Source: PALSA-612 sp963711315
GTDB lineage: Bacteria; Actinomycetota; Thermoleophilia; Gaiellales; Gaiellaceae
Length of the DNA: 64,000 nucleotides
Reading direction: 5' to 3'
Assembly: GCA_963711315.1 (NCBI GenBank)
Contig: CAVQDQ010000002.1
Coordinates: 806,001 to 870,000 of the forward strand
The notes under the pieces are model-generated. The model did no database searches, was not told the origin of the DNA, and saw only the letters and a program-made list of their open reading frames with translations. This document shows, one piece after another, positions 49,509 to 58,541 of this stretch; position 1 is the first letter of the stretch, and the number at the start of each line of letters is the position of its first letter. A program made the position numbers and the translations under genes.

Positions 49509-51080
49509 TCAGCCCAGGCGGATGAAGCGGGCGTCGTCGAAACCCGCCTGCAGCAGCTCCGCGACGAGAGTTGCCGGAGCAGGAGTGTCGATCGAGAGCG
49601 CCATCAGCGCCTTGCCGCCCTCGTTCGTTCGCGACACGGCCATGTTCGCGATGTTGATGCCCGCCTCGCCGAACAACGTGCCGACCCTGCCGATCACTCC
49701 GGGGCGGTCGTCGTACTGGAAGAACACCATGTAGGGCGCAAGCTCGATCTCGATCTTGAAGCCGAGGGCGCCGACGAGCCAGTGCCTGTCCCCTCCGCCG
49801 ATCGTCGTCCCGGCCACTGCCGTTTCGTCGCCGTTGGCTGCGACAGCCACCTGCACGAGGCTCGTGTAGTCCGGCGACAGCCGCTCGCTCTGCTCCTCCA
49901 CCCCGATCCCTCGCTCGGCGGCGACGAGCGCCGCGTTGACGGCGTTCACGGGCTGATCGGTGCGTCCCTCGAAGACCCCGTTCAGCGCCGCAACCGTGAG
50001 CAACCGTGTGTCGTATTCGGCCAGCCGGCCCCGGTACGACAGCAGGATGCGCTCGGCACGTCCGCCGGCGAGGTCCATCGCCAGCATTCCCAGCCGTGTC
50101 GCGAGGGGGACGAACGGGCCGAGCGTCTCGATGTCTTCGCTGCTGACGGCAGGCATGTTCACGGCGTTCGCGACGAGATCGCCTTCGAGCGCGGCCGCCA
50201 CCTGCTCCGCCACGATCACGCCTGCCCGGTCCTGGGCCTCTTCCGTCGACGCGGCGAGGTGTGGAGTGACGACGACGTTGTCCAACTCGAGCAAAGGCCC
50301 CGAATACGGCTCGCTGGAGAACACATCGAGTGCTGCGCCGGCGACCTTCCCGGACTCGAGCGCTTCGAGCAGCGCAGCCTCGTCGACGAGCTCGCCGCGC
50401 GCGGCATTGACGATGCGGATGCCCTCCCTGGCTCCGTCGAGGGCGGTCCGGTCGACGACAGCGCGCGTGTCGTCGGTGAGCGGCAGATGCAGCGAGACGA
50501 CGTCCGACGACGCGAAGACGGCGTCCTGCGACGCTGCTCCCTCGACGCCCAGCTCTCGAAAACGCTCTCGAGAGACGAAGGGATCGAACGCGATGACGCG
50601 CATGCCGAGCGCGAGAGCGCGGCGCGCCACCTGCTGTCCGATCCGGCCGAAGCCGAGCAACCCGAGCGTCTTGCCCGCCAGCTCTTGCCCGGCGTAGCGC
50701 GAGCGCTCCCAGCGGCCTGCCTTTACGGCCGCATGCGCCTGGGGGATGTTTCGCCAGAGGGCGAGCAGAAGCCCGATTGTGTGCTCGGCTGCCGAGACGA
50801 CGGTCGACTCCGGCGCGTTGACGACGAGGACTCCCAGCCGCGTCGCGGCCTCGACGTCGACGTTGTCGACGCCCACCCCGGCACGGCCGATCACCCGGAG
50901 CCTCTCGGCCCGCTCGAGAAGGGTTGCATCGAGCTTCGTTCCCGAGCGGATCACGATCGCGTCGTAGTCGCCGATGATGTCCTCGAGCGGCGAGTCGAAG
51001 TCGACATCCACGTCGTAGCGCGATCGCAGCACTTCGACACCCCCGTCTGCGATCGCCTCCCTGACGAGAACACGCGTCAC
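49509..51080 (-). CDS. serA: D-3-phosphoglycerate dehydrogenase
   Basis: 523 residues, the long form with the ASB and ACT domains. It oxidises 3-phosphoglycerate to 3-phosphohydroxypyruvate, the first step of serine synthesis. NAD-binding GLLGFGRIGQQ, active-site Arg and Glu in VNAARGELVDEAAL, and His in VVTPHLAASTEEAQ. The ACT domain at the end (FFQYDDRPGVIGRVGTLFGE) binds serine for feedback. The start at 51080 overlaps the class V aminotransferase stop. Confidence 0.95.
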   Translation of the reverse strand: MTRVLVREAIADGGVEVLRSRYDVDVDFDSPLEDIIGDYDAIVIRSGTKLDATLLERAERLRVIGRAGVGVDNVDVEAATRLGVLVVNAPESTVVSAAEHTIGLLLALWRNIPQAHAAVKAGRWERSRYAGQELAGKTLGLLGFGRIGQQVARRALALGMRVIAFDPFVSRERFRELGVEGAASQDAVFASSDVVSLHLPLTDDTRAVVDRTALDGAREGIRIVNAARGELVDEAALLEALESGKVAGAALDVFSSEPYSGPLLELDNVVVTPHLAASTEEAQDRAGVIVAEQVAAALEGDLVANAVNMPAVSSEDIETLGPFVPLATRLGMLAMDLAGGRAERILLSYRGRLAEYDTRLLTVAALNGVFEGRTDQPVNAVNAALVAAERGIGVEEQSERLSPDYTSLVQVAVAANGDETAVAGTTIGGGDRHWLVGALGFKIEIELAPYMVFFQYDDRPGVIGRVGTLFGEAGINIANMAVSRTNEGGKALMALSIDTPAPATLVAELLQAGFDDARFIRLG

Positions 51081-52228
51081 ACGGGAACGCCCTGGTACGC
51101 AGCCAGGGCGTGCGCGACGCCGGCGCCTGACTCCACCTCGGCGCCGAGCTCGGCCAGGCCCAGCTCGACGGCGGCCAGCGCCGTCGCCACGTCGAAGACG
51201 TCGTAGTAGCCGATGTGGCCGATGCGAAAGACCGTGCTGCCCAGCGGGCCGTGCCCTTTGGCGAGCTGGACTCCGTACCGCTCGCGGAGCAAGGCGACGA
51301 GCTCGGCCGCGTCCACTCCCTGCGGAGACTTGATTGCGGTGACGACCGCCGACATGTCGTCGTCGGGCGAGAAGAGCTCGAGGCCCAGCGCCTTCGCGCC
51401 TGCCCGGCAGGCTCGACCGAGGCGCATGTGCCGGTCGAAGACCGCCTCCAAGCCCTCCTCGAACAACAGGCCGAGTGCAACGTTGAGTCCGGCCACGAGC
51501 GACACGGCGGGCGTAAACGGCGCGTCGAGCACGTCCTGCGCCTTCCGCGTGCGCTCCCAGTCGAAGTAGTAGCGAGGCGAGGACAGACGCCCTTCAGGCT
51601 CCCAGACGGCTTCGGAAACCGCCGCGACAGCGAGGCCCGGCGGTGTCATCAACGCCTTTTGGGATCCGGAACAGACGACGTCGACGCCCCACGCGTCCAT
51701 CTCCAGCGGTATGGCGCCGAGGCTCGACACGGCATCGACGACGACGTGCGCGCCCGAGGGCCTAATCGCCTCGGCGTGAGCCTGGAGATCGCTGACCACC
51801 CCGGTCGAGGTCTCCGAGTGGGTGAGGAACACCGCCCGAACATCACTCAGCTCTGCAAGCAGCGCGGCGATGTCGCCGGCCTGCGGGACTTCCCCCCACT
51901 CGTAGCGGAGCGGCGCGACGACACAGCCATAGCGTTCCGCGATCTCGATCCAGCGCTCGCCGAACGCGCCCGCGGAGACGACGACGACGCGACTGCCCGG
52001 GGCGCAGAGGTTCGCCACGGCCGACTCCATGCTGCCGGTTCCCGACGCGGTGAAGAGGAGGACGTCGGACGACGTACGGCAGAGCTGTTTCAGGCGCTCG
52101 AGGCACTCCTGGTAGACGGGCCGGAAGTCGGAGCCGCGGTGGTGGACGACCGGCTCTGCCAGCGCCGCGAGCACCTGCGGCGGCACCGGTGTCGGCCCCG
52201 GCGTGAAGAGATAGCGCTTCGCGGCCAC
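51077..52228 (-). CDS. Class V aminotransferase, alanine-glyoxylate/serine type
   Basis: 383 residues. 'YLFTPGPTPVPPQVLAAL' at the start, 'TASGTGSMESAVANLCAPG' binding the phosphate, and Lys191 in CSGSQKALMTPPGLA forming the Schiff base. This group includes alanine-glyoxylate, serine-glyoxylate and serine-pyruvate aminotransferases, and some members act as phosphoserine aminotransferases. Its position directly ahead of and overlapping serA (4 bases) makes a serine-pathway role likely. Confidence 0.9.
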   Translation of the reverse strand: MAAKRYLFTPGPTPVPPQVLAALAEPVVHHRGSDFRPVYQECLERLKQLCRTSSDVLLFTASGTGSMESAVANLCAPGSRVVVVSAGAFGERWIEIAERYGCVVAPLRYEWGEVPQAGDIAALLAELSDVRAVFLTHSETSTGVVSDLQAHAEAIRPSGAHVVVDAVSSLGAIPLEMDAWGVDVVCSGSQKALMTPPGLAVAAVSEAVWEPEGRLSSPRYYFDWERTRKAQDVLDAPFTPAVSLVAGLNVALGLLFEEGLEAVFDRHMRLGRACRAGAKALGLELFSPDDDMSAVVTAIKSPQGVDAAELVALLRERYGVQLAKGHGPLGSTVFRIGHIGYYDVFDVATALAAVELGLAELGAEVESGAGVAHALAAYQGVPV

Positions 52229-52264
52229 TCCGGCCAGCCTAGCGAGCGGGGACGATGCGCCCGG

Positions 52265-54709
52265 CTACCGGCTTCGGTGACCCGAGAACGACATCACCTG
52301 CTGAAAGGTCGGCCGGTTCGTCCAGGCCATCGTGTCCTTGATCAGGCCGGTCGTGAAGCCGATCCTCTCGGGCCGGGCGTCGGCACGCCAGGTGGTGGGG
52401 TCGCCGCCTTGCTTTGCCTGCAGGACATCGCAGGCCTGCTCGAGCGCGGACCAGAGCGAGTCGCGGCACGAGTCGAGGTCGCCGCCCCCGCAGAACTGTG
52501 TGTTGTACGGCCCGCGCACCGTGTGGCCGAGCAGTCGCCGGAGATCCTTGTCCACGTAGCCGTACCAGCCGTCGATGAACGCCGAGCCCTGCGGACTGGG
52601 GTCGTCGGACACGATGTGCAGCTGCGCGAGACGCTCGACGAGGTCACCGAGGACAGGCCGCATAACGGCTCGCGCAAACAGGGGCCAGGCTGTGTCCATG
52701 ATCGCGGCGCCCGGATGATCGATCTCTCCATCACCGTCGCCATCGCGACGGCTGCCGCCGAACGCCCTCCAGGCTACGAGGAGGTCGGCGGCCGTGCCCA
52801 CGCGGACGTTGGGCGTGGGCCCCGTCCGGAGGACGTCGGCGATTATCGGCCACACTTCCATGACGCGTAGGTCCTGCGTTGCCGCCTTGTTCATAGCCGC
52901 GACGACCTGTGCTGCATCTCTCTGGCCGGTTCCTATTGCGCGTGTCAGGAGATCCTTGCGCTGAACGGAGCCGTACGACCAGTTGTCGTCAGAGGCGCCC
53001 CAGCCCAAGGCGGGCTTCGAGTTCCAGTCGATGATTGCGCCCGAGCCCGGGTTGATCGTCTGGGGATGGTCCTTCGCGGCGAGGAAGCCGGTCCAGTCGT
53101 ACTCACCGGTGCCGACCGTCGGTAGCGACGGGTCAGTGCCGGGCGCTCTCAACGGCAACCGACCGGCCGTCACATGGGCGATGTCGCGGTCGTCGACGTA
53201 GAAGAAGTTGAACATCGCGTCGATCGTCGCCGCCGTCTTGACGAAGCTCTTGGCCGACGTGACCCGGCCGGTGTCGAGCTCGTAGAGCGCACGGGCGCTC
53301 AGCACCTCGCGACCCCGCGTCGATCGCTGCTGGGTAAGCGCGACCCGGCGGCCGTTGACGGTCGCGTAGCCCTGGAGGACGCCGTGAACCGTCTCGAGCA
53401 GCAGCAACTGCTCGTCCGGCGTTCCGGCCGAGCGCAGCGTCCCGGCGTCCAGCGTCGTCATCTCCCGGCAAACGCCCTTGTGGAGGTAGTGGCGATCGTC
53501 GCCGCCGCAGAGGGTCTCGGCGAAGACGTCGATGTTGTCGCCCTGCGAGGACGTGACCGTCCAGGCGAAGTCAGGGCCGCGCCCGACGAGGACGAGCGGC
53601 AGTCCGGGCAGTAGAGCGCCCCGGACGTCGTAGCCGCCGCCGTGGAGGTCGACCTCCATGAAGAACTGGGGGAAGAAGTAGCCAACCTGCGGCCCGCCGA
53701 CGAGCACCGGGTGGCCGCTCTTCGACCGCTTCGCGCCGATGAGCAGCGCATTCGATGCCGGCCTGCTCTCAGCGAATGGAGTCCCCGCCGAGATCGCTAC
53801 CGGAGTGAAGCTCCTGTCGTCGATGACCACGCTGCCAGGAGCCGTCGCCGACGGCAGGTGGAACGGGAACGGCCCGGGAGCGATGACCGGGGACTCGACA
53901 TCGTTGGGCGCGCGCAGGTCGTCGAAGACCTGCCGCCCTTTGTTCGCGCCCAGCCTGTCCTGGAGCGCGTCGAGGAACATCGAGCGGCGTGTCTCGGAAC
54001 CGCCGTTGGCCCCGAAGCGCGCCGCAAGCAGCGCGCCGACGGCCACGACGTCGCGCGCGGTGTACGGCGTCACCAGCGTGCCCTGCTTCTTGTACGCCGC
54101 ATTGAGGCCCGCGACGTACCCCTGCACCGCGGTCAACAGCCTCCGGCCGCGCGGCCCACTCCCCCGCAGTAGGTCGACCTGCTGGTCCAGAAGCGCCTCG
54201 CCCTGGGCGCTGGGCACGAGTGTTTTCCCGCTGAGCGCGAGCTCGACCGGGCTGATGCCCGGGATGTCGAGGGCCGCTGCACGGGCAGGGCCTCGGATCA
54301 GGTCCAGGAGCAGCCCGCGATCCTCGACGGTGACCCAGCCCGCGCCGAAGGCGACGTCGGCTGCGGTCTTGCCCGTGATGTGCGGCACACCCCACCGATC
54401 TCGCTCGATGACAACTCCGGCGCGTGGGCGCTCTACACGCGCCGCCTTGCCGACGAGCCCGAGTGGCGCTCGCTTGAAGCACCGCTCGAGATCCTCTGCC
54501 GCGACACGGTCGAAGAGCGGCGTCAGGCAGTCGTAGAGCCGCACCTGGTCTCGCGTGTTCCGGGTGAAGACGAGACTGCCGTTCTCGCCCGGCGGCAGGA
54601 CGCTGAAGGCGACGGCGGCGTAGTCCTGCCGGGCCGGTGCCTGCCCGGCAGCCGGCATCGCGACCGCAAAGACGGCAGCGAATACCACCAGCCACGGCAA
54701 CCGGTGCAT
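52265..54709 (-). CDS. Secreted penicillin-acylase-family hydrolase
   Basis: 814 residues, Ntn-hydrolase. Signal peptide (MHRLPWLVVFAAVFAVAMPA). The alpha chain includes 'ERDRWGVPHITGKTAADVAF' and 'GAGWVTVEDRGLLLDL'. The autoproteolysis/nucleophile site is Ser319 in RPASNALLIG, followed by beta-chain motifs 'GGPQVGYFFPQFFMEVDLHG', 'FAWTVTSSQGDNIDVFAE' and 'NSKPALGWGASDDNWSYG'. Members cleave penicillins, acyl-homoserine lactones or other N-acyl amides. The substrate is unknown. It is exported to the cell surface or medium. Confidence 0.9.
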   Translation of the reverse strand: MHRLPWLVVFAAVFAVAMPAAGQAPARQDYAAVAFSVLPPGENGSLVFTRNTRDQVRLYDCLTPLFDRVAAEDLERCFKRAPLGLVGKAARVERPRAGVVIERDRWGVPHITGKTAADVAFGAGWVTVEDRGLLLDLIRGPARAAALDIPGISPVELALSGKTLVPSAQGEALLDQQVDLLRGSGPRGRRLLTAVQGYVAGLNAAYKKQGTLVTPYTARDVVAVGALLAARFGANGGSETRRSMFLDALQDRLGANKGRQVFDDLRAPNDVESPVIAPGPFPFHLPSATAPGSVVIDDRSFTPVAISAGTPFAESRPASNALLIGAKRSKSGHPVLVGGPQVGYFFPQFFMEVDLHGGGYDVRGALLPGLPLVLVGRGPDFAWTVTSSQGDNIDVFAETLCGGDDRHYLHKGVCREMTTLDAGTLRSAGTPDEQLLLLETVHGVLQGYATVNGRRVALTQQRSTRGREVLSARALYELDTGRVTSAKSFVKTAATIDAMFNFFYVDDRDIAHVTAGRLPLRAPGTDPSLPTVGTGEYDWTGFLAAKDHPQTINPGSGAIIDWNSKPALGWGASDDNWSYGSVQRKDLLTRAIGTGQRDAAQVVAAMNKAATQDLRVMEVWPIIADVLRTGPTPNVRVGTAADLLVAWRAFGGSRRDGDGDGEIDHPGAAIMDTAWPLFARAVMRPVLGDLVERLAQLHIVSDDPSPQGSAFIDGWYGYVDKDLRRLLGHTVRGPYNTQFCGGGDLDSCRDSLWSALEQACDVLQAKQGGDPTTWRADARPERIGFTTGLIKDTMAWTNRPTFQQVMSFSGHRSR

Positions 54710-54757
54710 GAGGACCCGGCAGGCTACCGCAGCGACGACCAGCGTCTCGTCGTCGCG

Positions 54758-55987
54758 CTAGGCGTCGCCGGGCTCGACGATGCCCGATTCGTACGCAAAG
54801 ACGACCGCCTGCACTCTGTCGCGCACACCCAGCTTCGTCAGTACGTGGGCCACGTGCGTCTTCACCGTCGTCTCGCTGACAAAGAGCTCCTGTGCGATCT
54901 CAGCGTTGGAGCGGCCGCGCGCGAGTCGTTCGAGCACCTCCCGCTCACGAGGAGTCAGCTCCTGCACTGAGGCGGGCAGCTCACGGGGCACGCCCGGCGC
55001 CCTCTGCACGAATTCCTCGATCACCCGGCGCGTGATCGACGGCGCGAGCAGCGCATCTCCGCTGGCGACGGCGCGAATCCCCTCGACGAGCTGCTCGGGA
55101 GGAACGTCCTTGAGGAGAAACCCGCTGGCGCCCGCACGAAGCGCGTCGTAGACGTACTCGTCCATGTCGAACGTCGTCAGCATCACGACCTTCGCGGTCG
55201 CGCCCTCGCTGCCGAGCAGGATGCGCGTGGCCTCGATCCCGTCGACCTCCGGCATGCGCACGTCCATGAGCACGACATGGGGGCGCAGGCGGAGTGCCTC
55301 GGCGACGGCCTCGTTCCCGTTTGCTGCCTCGCCGACCACCTCCATGCTCTCCTCGGCGTCGAGGATCATGCGAAAGCCGGCCCGGACGAGTGCCTGGTCA
55401 TCGACGATGAGGACACGCACGACGCCGCCGTTCGCCATGGTCTCGCCCGAAGAGGCCGTTGCCGAGTCGACCAGCCGGTACAGCCGCACCGGGCGCTCGA
55501 AGTCCTTCAGGGTCTGCTCGCCCAGATCCAGCAGCATGAAGGTCGAGCCGTCGTGCTCCTCGTCGTCGAGCAGAGCACAGGTCGCCTGGGACAGCAGGAT
55601 GTCGCCTCCGTCACCCGCCCCACAGATCCGTGACGCCCGGTGAATGGCAAGACCGTGATACTCGCCGTCGGAGATGGAAGCCTCGCCGGTGTGGATGCCC
55701 ATGCGAACGCGAAGCTCCACCCCGTCCAGCCAGGTGTGCTCGGCCAGCGAGCGCTGGCCCGCCAGCGCGGCGTGGATCGCGTCCTTCGGCCTGCGGAACG
55801 CAACGAAGAACGCGTCGCCCTGTGTCCCGATGCCTTCCCCGCCCGCCTGCTCGAAGGCCGCTCGCAGTAGACGGTGGTGATCCGCCAGCACCTCGACCCA
55901 CCGGTCACCCAGGCGGCGCGCAAGCACCGTCGAGCCCTCGATGTCGCTGAGGAGAAAGGTGAATGTTCCGCTGGTCGCTTCCGTCAC
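54758..55987 (-). CDS. Cyclase-receiver-HTH fusion response regulator
   Basis: 409 residues. Part 1 (about 5-170) is a class III cyclase-like domain starting SGTFTFLLSDIEGSTVLARR (Asp15), with IGTQGDAFFVAFRRP (Asp58) and AIHRASRICG, where the canonical Asn is His116, so it may be weakly active or only regulatory. Part 2 (about 191-305) is a receiver: VRVLIVDDQ, phospho-acceptor Asp242 in LMDVRMPEVDG, Lys293 in LLKD. Part 3 is a NarL/LuxR HTH (LTPREREVLERLARGRSNAE). An internal ATG at residue 184 (MANGGVVRVLIVDD) could start a conventional regulator. It lies in the operon of the two kinases and probably responds to one or both. Confidence 0.88.
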   Translation of the reverse strand: MTEATSGTFTFLLSDIEGSTVLARRLGDRWVEVLADHHRLLRAAFEQAGGEGIGTQGDAFFVAFRRPKDAIHAALAGQRSLAEHTWLDGVELRVRMGIHTGEASISDGEYHGLAIHRASRICGAGDGGDILLSQATCALLDDEEHDGSTFMLLDLGEQTLKDFERPVRLYRLVDSATASSGETMANGGVVRVLIVDDQALVRAGFRMILDAEESMEVVGEAANGNEAVAEALRLRPHVVLMDVRMPEVDGIEATRILLGSEGATAKVVMLTTFDMDEYVYDALRAGASGFLLKDVPPEQLVEGIRAVASGDALLAPSITRRVIEEFVQRAPGVPRELPASVQELTPREREVLERLARGRSNAEIAQELFVSETTVKTHVAHVLTKLGVRDRVQAVVFAYESGIVEPGDA

Positions 55988-56028
55988 GTCGGCCCGAAGC
56001 GTGCCACGGCGCGGAGCCGTTCGCCGAA

Positions 56029-57204
56029 CTAGCCGACCGGGAGCGTGGCATGCAGCCTGTAGCCGCCGCCCGGTCGCGGCCCCGCGTCGAGCTCGCCACC
56101 GTAGACCGTCACCCGCTCGCGCATGCCGACCAGGCCGTGACCGCCACTCTCACCGTCACCCCCTCCCGATCCGTCGTCGGTGACCGTCAGCTCGACCAGC
56201 CCGTCTCGGTAGACGACGAGCACCTCGGCATGCTCCGCGCGCGCATGCTTGATCGCATTCGTCAGCCCCTCCTGCACGAGGCGGTACGCGGTGAGGTCTA
56301 CCCCTGCCGGGAGCGACACGGCGTCGCCCTCGACGCGAAGATCGACCGGCAGACCGGCATCGCGCGCCTGCGCGACGAGTCTCTCGATGTGCTCGAGGCT
56401 CGGCTGCGGTGCGAGGGCAGGTGACTCCTCAGGCCGGCGCAAGACGCCGACGAGACGCCGCATCTCGGCGAGTGCTTCGCGCCCGGTCTGCTCGACTACC
56501 GCTACGGCTTCCCTCGCCCGCTCTTGCTCGGGCTTCAACAAGCTGCGCACTCCCGCCGCCTGCACCGTCATGACGCTGACGCTGTGACCGACGATGTCGT
56601 GCAGCTCGCGTGCGATCCGCGCGCGCTCCTCGGCGACCGCCAGGCGCGCCTGCTCCTCGCGTTGCCGCTCGGCTCGCTCGGCTCGTTCCTTCGCCTCGTC
56701 CGTCTCCCGGAACTTGTAGCCGAGACCGAACCCGACCGCCCAGGCCACACTGAAGGTGACGAGGCTCCAGATGGAGTCTTCCAGGCTTTCAGTGGGATCG
56801 TTGTGCTCGACAACGGCCACGACGCCGAGCATGATCGCGAGCCCGGCCACCGCCTGCGCCCGCTCCTTGAGCATCCCGAACAGGACAGCCGAGGCGAGGG
56901 CTGTGAGGAACATGACGACGTCGTCCGAGGTGAGCCCCGGGTCGACGAAGCTGGTGGCTCCCAGGAGCGCCACGCACATCGCAGGCGCCCCGAACGGATA
57001 CCGCTTTCTCGCGAGCAGCGGGACTAGGAAGACGACGGACGCAGGCAGGTCGAACCACAGGGGGCCTTCGGGCCCGGTCGCCTTCCCCTGATCGATGATG
57101 GCGATCACAATCGATAGGCCGGCGCCCAGCACGATCAGGAGGTCGAACCAGTAGCGCTGCACCAGCGGCCAGACCGTGCGCATGCGTTGACCGCCGAGAC
57201 TCAT
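56029..57204 (-). CDS. Sensor histidine kinase (DesK/NarX-type), first paralogue
   Basis: 391 residues. Several N-terminal membrane helices (LLIVLGAGLSIVIAIID; LPASVVFLVPLLAR; VMFLTALASAVLFGML; IWSLVTFSVAWAVGFGLG), then a coiled segment and HisKA_3 with His202 in RIARELHDIVGHSVSVM, and an HATPase with AIKHARAEHAEV and TVTDDGSGGGDGESGGHGLV. No extracytoplasmic sensor domain, as in intramembrane-sensing kinases. It overlaps the second kinase by 4 bases. Confidence 0.93.
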   Translation of the reverse strand: MSLGGQRMRTVWPLVQRYWFDLLIVLGAGLSIVIAIIDQGKATGPEGPLWFDLPASVVFLVPLLARKRYPFGAPAMCVALLGATSFVDPGLTSDDVVMFLTALASAVLFGMLKERAQAVAGLAIMLGVVAVVEHNDPTESLEDSIWSLVTFSVAWAVGFGLGYKFRETDEAKERAERAERQREEQARLAVAEERARIARELHDIVGHSVSVMTVQAAGVRSLLKPEQERAREAVAVVEQTGREALAEMRRLVGVLRRPEESPALAPQPSLEHIERLVAQARDAGLPVDLRVEGDAVSLPAGVDLTAYRLVQEGLTNAIKHARAEHAEVLVVYRDGLVELTVTDDGSGGGDGESGGHGLVGMRERVTVYGGELDAGPRPGGGYRLHATLPVG

Positions 57205-58376
57205 TCGATCGGCAGCTTGGCGCGCAGCCGATAGCCGCCCTCGGGTCGCGGGCCGGCCTCGAGCTCGCCGCCGTAGACGGACACTCGCTCGCGCATGCCG
57301 ACCAGGCCATGCCCGCCGCTTTCGCCGCCGCCGTCACCTGTGCCGTCGTCCGTCACCGTCAGCTCGACGTGGCCGTCGTCGTAGCGCACGAGCACGTCGG
57401 CGTGGTTAGCACGTGCGTGCTTCACCGCGTTCGTCAACCCTTCCTGGACCAGGCGGTATGCAGTCAGGTCGAGCCCGGCGGAGAGCTCGACCGGATCTCC
57501 TTCCACCCGCAGCTCGACCGGCAAGCCAGCCTCCCGAGCCTGCGCGACGAGCCTGTCCACGTGCCCAAGGCTCGGCTGTGGAGCGAGGGCGGGTGCCTCC
57601 TCGGGGCGGCGCAGGACGCCGACGAGGCGCCGCATCTCGGCGAGCGCTTCGCGTCCCGTCTGCTCCACCACCCTGAGCGCCTCGCGCTCTCGCTCCTGAT
57701 CCGGATCCAGCAGGCTGCGCGCTCCGGCCGCCTGCACCGTCATGACGCTGACGCTGTGTCCGACGACGTCATGCAGCTCGCGCGCGATTCGCGCGCGCTC
57801 CTCCGTGACCGCTAGGCGGGCCTGTTCCTCTCGCTCGCGCTCGGCCCTCTCGGCGCGCTCCTTCGCCTCGTCCCCTTCACGGAACTTCTGCCCGAGCCCG
57901 AAGCCGACGACCCAGGCGACGGCGAATACGATCGAGATCCAGGCCAGATCCCCAAACGCACCGTCAGGGTCATTGTGCACGACGATCGCAGCGACACCGA
58001 GCAGGATCGCCAGACCGGCAACCGCTTGCCGGCGCTCCCGGAGCCCGCCGAGCAGGAAGGCGATGGCGATCCCGAGCAGGAAGGCAACCCAGTCGGCCGG
58101 CACGAGACGGTCGTCGACGAACGAGCTTGCGGCCACGATGACGGCAGCTGCAACCGGCGCGCCGAACGGGTAGCGCCGGCGCCAGAAAAGGGGCACGATC
58201 ATAGCGACCGCTGCCACGACGTCGAACCACAGAGGCCCGCGCGGCCCAGGATCCTGCCCCTCCTTGTGGATGTCGTGAACGACTGTGGCGAGCGAGAGGC
58301 CCAGGGCCACAAGGAGCACTGCGTCAAACCAGTAACGCTTCGTCAGCGGCCAGAGCTTCTGCCAAATCCTTTGCAT
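57201..58376 (-). CDS. Sensor histidine kinase (DesK/NarX-type), second paralogue
   Basis: 391 residues from the ATG at 58376 (MQRIWQKLWPLTKRYWFDAV), same length and layout as 56029-57204 and about 70% identical by eye. His202 is in RIARELHDVVGHSVSVM; the HATPase part is AVKHARANHADV and TVTDDGTGDGGGESGGHG. The first gene of the operon reading into 56029-57204 and the regulator. Both proteins may phosphorylate the same regulator, or one may be a modified sensor. Reading upstream of the ATG overlaps the divergent ABC gene and is not coding. Confidence 0.93.
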   Translation of the reverse strand: MQRIWQKLWPLTKRYWFDAVLLVALGLSLATVVHDIHKEGQDPGPRGPLWFDVVAAVAMIVPLFWRRRYPFGAPVAAAVIVAASSFVDDRLVPADWVAFLLGIAIAFLLGGLRERRQAVAGLAILLGVAAIVVHNDPDGAFGDLAWISIVFAVAWVVGFGLGQKFREGDEAKERAERAEREREEQARLAVTEERARIARELHDVVGHSVSVMTVQAAGARSLLDPDQEREREALRVVEQTGREALAEMRRLVGVLRRPEEAPALAPQPSLGHVDRLVAQAREAGLPVELRVEGDPVELSAGLDLTAYRLVQEGLTNAVKHARANHADVLVRYDDGHVELTVTDDGTGDGGGESGGHGLVGMRERVSVYGGELEAGPRPEGGYRLRAKLPIE

Positions 58377-58541
58377 GTAGCGAAGGTAGCCGACTACTCC
58401 GACGACCGCATCGGCCGCAAAGACGATTTCGAGATCATCCTCAAGGACGATGGAAAAATCGCTCTCCCGGCCGACGCCGCGACCGCGCGAGGGGCTGTAG
58501 CCTAGTTTTTGGCCAGAGACATGACGGAAGGCGAGGTTCAT

